Assembly: GCF_040939455.1 (NCBI RefSeq)
Contig: NC_134104.1
Location: 140,900,501-140,964,500, forward strand
Length of the DNA: 64,000 bases
Reading direction: 5' to 3'
Origin: Microcebus murinus
Lineage: Eukaryota > Chordata > Mammalia > Primates > Cheirogaleidae
Of this stretch, positions 61,021 through 64,000 are shown piece by piece. The notes under the pieces are model-generated. The model was not told the origin of the DNA, did not search any database, and saw nothing but the letters and a program-made list of their open reading frames with translations. A program made the translations under genes and the position numbers. Each line of letters starts with the position of its first letter. The stretch's first letter is position 1.

Positions 61021-61690
61021 ACCCACACAGAAACTTTCATTGGGAAGAGCATGTAAATTGAGGGGCTGCCTCTTGCAGGACAATCTAAAACCTTAGCACT
61101 AGAATTTTATGTTGCCAGTAATGCTGAAGATTAGCTGCATCTGAAGAACACTCTGTTCTTGCAATTTTGCAAAACTGTGAAAGATGCTGATACAGCCTTC
61201 AACAGAAAGGCTGCTAATAGCCATGGTCAATGATCCCGTAACTACCATTTTCTCCCAATTAGCTGTTTCCCCAGGGATCAGACAGAGGAAAAACTCCTCT
61301 CCTTACAGAGCCATGGTCCAGTTAGTACTTAGTTACAGCTAATGAACAGGAACATACAGCTAATAAACAGGAAGAAAGAGCTTTTCATGAAGGAAATCAG
61401 GTTTTTTAGAAATGTTTACATTTGACTGCTGGGATTAAAAAGCATTACCTGCTTGGACTTCTGCACAGCAAATCCAATTTTCCTCAAGAAAAATTAATGA
61501 GAAGTGGTATGGTTTTCAAATGCTGACAAGTAGCAAACATGCTTTTTGTATGATGGGTCTTTGGTTGCGTACCAGGTTAAAAATATGCATCATTTCAAAT
61601 TCTCTCTTTGGGAAGAGGCTCTTGGGGTAGCCAGTATACTCTTGGACATGGCAAGGTTTTGGAGAAGCCAGTGCGAAACTAGGTAGTGAG
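61021..61690 (+). other. Unassigned intergenic sequence
   Basis: No repeat or coding sequence recognised with confidence. Confidence 0.4.
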
Positions 61691-61694
61691 CCAG

Positions 61695-62330
61695 TGTGTC
61701 AGTTAACTTCTTCTGGGTAACCAACCACCTTAGGATTTAGAGACAAGAAAACAACCATTTATTTAGCTCTTAGTTCTGTGAGTCAGAAACTTAGCTGGGC
61801 TCAGTTGGGCAATTCTCTTGAATTCAGGCAGGCTTCCTCATGTATCCATAGTCAGTTGTGGGTTGGCTTTGTTGGTCTTGGCTGGCTCTCTCATGTGTCT
61901 GGGGTTTGGCTGGAATGATGGTGCTGATTTGGTCGGTGCTGGACTATGTGGTCTCTCATCCTCCAGCAGACTGGCTTGTTCTCATGATGGTTGCATGGGT
62001 TCAAGAGAGTCAGAGAGTGTAAGACCTCAGCCCAGAACTGGAGCACCATCGCGTCTGTCAAATTCTCTTGGCCAATAATACCAGCCCAGATCCTAGGGAT
62101 GCAGAAACAGACTTTACCTCTTGATGGGAAGAGATGCAAAGTCACGTTGCGAAAATGACGTGGATGTCAATTCTTACAAGGAGTAAAGATACTTTTTGTC
62201 TGGTGGTTGTTGAAATGCTTCATCATGAGAAAATGTGCAGATTTCAGATTCTTTCTTTGTTAAGAGAAATGAGGAAGGGAGTGGGAAATCGTGGCCATTT
62301 CTGTAAACAATATACCACAACTGGGTAGGT
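61695..62330 (-). mobile_element. Diverged MLT1-type LTR
   Basis: accatttatttagctcttag, tgtgagtcagaaacttagct, gtggtctctcatcctccagc and ccaataataccagcccagat follow the MLT1 pattern reversed. Confidence 0.6.
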
Positions 62331-62576
62331 AGGAAGATGTTTGGAATGCTTCAAGTCAGCTGAATATAAAACTAGCAAAATTTGTTCCTGGAGCATTGAA
62401 CAAATATGTTCGTTCTGAGGGTTGGTGGATAATGATGCCTTAGGTGGGATTTGATAAATGTCCCTTTGTCTTTAAAATGAGAATGTTACCTTCCTGGTTC
62501 TGCACGTTGATTGGGAGAATGTCCTGCAACAAGATTTTGAGAACTGGAACTATGTCAAAAAGAATATGGGGGCAGG

Positions 62577-62800
62577 TGGCTCGCCCTGTAATCCTAGCAC
62601 TTTGGGAGGTTGCAGTGGGAGGATCAGTTGAGGTGAAGGGTGGTGGCGCATGCCTGTAGTCCCAGCTACTCAGAAGGCTGAGGTGGGAGGATCCCTTGAG
62701 CCCAGGAGTTTCAGGTAGCTGGGAACTACGATGACACCACCGCACTCTAGCCCAGGCAACAGAGTGAGCTCTTGTCTCAAAGAAAAAAAAAAAAAAAAAG
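62577..62800 (+). repeat. Alu SINE with central deletion
   Basis: Left-arm start joins right arm at gaggtgaagggtggtggcgc, losing about 110 bases. Duplication aaaagaatatgg / aaaagaatacgg. Confidence 0.88.
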
Positions 62801-62850
62801 AATACGGACATCATACAGACTACATAACCACAAATAAGAGGCAGGTGCTC

Positions 62851-63195
<345 letters not shown>

Positions 63196-63234
63196 AAGAG
63201 GCAGGTGCTCTTTTCAATATGAGATAGTCATTAG

Positions 63235-63470
63235 ACTCCGTAGCCGGATTGCCTAGATTAGAATTCCAACTCTGTTAATTATTAGTGTGTGATCTAGGAC
63301 TAGTTAAATAACCTCTCTTTACCTCAGCTTCTTCATCCGTGAAACAGAGATGATAGGATATCTCTCTCATGGGGCTGTGGTGAGGATTAAGTAAATTAAT
63401 ACATGGAGTTCTTTTAGAACTCTGCCTGGCCCACAGTGAGCATGCAATGAGTGTTTGCTGTTGTGTGTAA
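63235..63470 (+). repeat. MIR SINE
   Basis: aattccaactctgttaatta, ttacctcagcttcttcatcc, ggctgtggtgaggattaagt and ctctgcctggcccacagtga in MIR order; well preserved. Confidence 0.85.
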
Positions 63471-63520
63471 GCCATGAAGAACTTTTAGCCCTGACCTATC
63501 TCATCAAGAAGCACGAGCTA

Positions 63521-63850
<330 letters not shown>

Positions 63851-64000
63851 GAAGCAGGAGCTGACCACCACGCCCTGCACAAGCAGGCAACTCAAGGGCA
63901 CACTCCCACCTGCCAGTGCCCTTGCTGTCACTACCATGTTAATGGTGTTTTGACTATGTCTTAAAAAGCACCAAGGGGTGACATGTTATTTGACCATATG

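Overview
The window is nuclear DNA of a primate, most likely a strepsirrhine (lemur-type). About forty 7SL-derived Alu elements are present, and many carry the variant linker 'aattaattggccaac' followed by a TA-rich run, with the right-arm phrase 'gctaggctgacgcca' that I associate with lemur Alus. The genes are intron-rich and there are L1, L2, MIR, MLT1/MLT2 LTR, mariner, Tigger and hAT relics. Nothing prokaryotic, no CRISPR array and no tRNA or rRNA gene was seen. The order and species are inference from repeat style.

One protein-coding gene is supported: the 5' part of UBP1 (upstream binding protein 1, LBP-1a/b), a CP2/grainyhead-family transcription factor, on the minus strand. Eight coding exons can be placed with canonical GT/AG borders and unbroken phase: 37702-37814 (ATG), 23769-23920, 12262-12338, 6120-6225, 5582-5688, 3428-3580, 3215-3325 and 2675-2782. 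They total 927 nt, exactly 309 codons. They cover the conserved N terminus and essentially all of the CP2 DNA-binding domain. The SAM-like and oligomerisation parts must lie beyond position 1. The last exon seen (36 codons, phase 0/0) is the cassette that separates the long LBP-1b form from LBP-1a. A CpG-island promoter covers about 37450-38560, with CCAAT boxes and a CRE/ETS composite just upstream (38640-38960).

Layout: 1-2674 is intron 8, with no recognised repeat. 2675-37814 is UBP1, with introns from 102 nt to 13.8 kb filled with Alus and old L1, L2, hAT, Tigger and MLT2 fragments. 37450-38960 is the promoter region. 38961-64000 is intergenic and very repeat-dense. It holds a broken L1 ORF2 fragment (43.6-45.5 kb), an HSMAR2-like mariner (47.1-48.3 kb), an MLT1 MaLR provirus-like element with both LTRs (49.5-52.6 kb), and a younger L1 with a complete-looking 5' UTR but a gutted ORF2 (56.1-60.5 kb). 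That L1 sits inside an ancient L1 of opposite orientation. No gene is visible right of the promoter.

No new multi-gene system was found. The most interesting items are small: a retroposed mRNA 3' end inside an Alu (20147-20252, 14-bp target duplications), an 85-bp hAT miniature element inside another Alu (41732-41816), the nested and internally deleted L1, a 48-codon upstream ORF in the UBP1 leader, and an 88-bp A-rich insertion with target duplications (11601-11688). Repeat family names are from memory of consensus sequences, and most repeat borders are good to about 10-30 bases.
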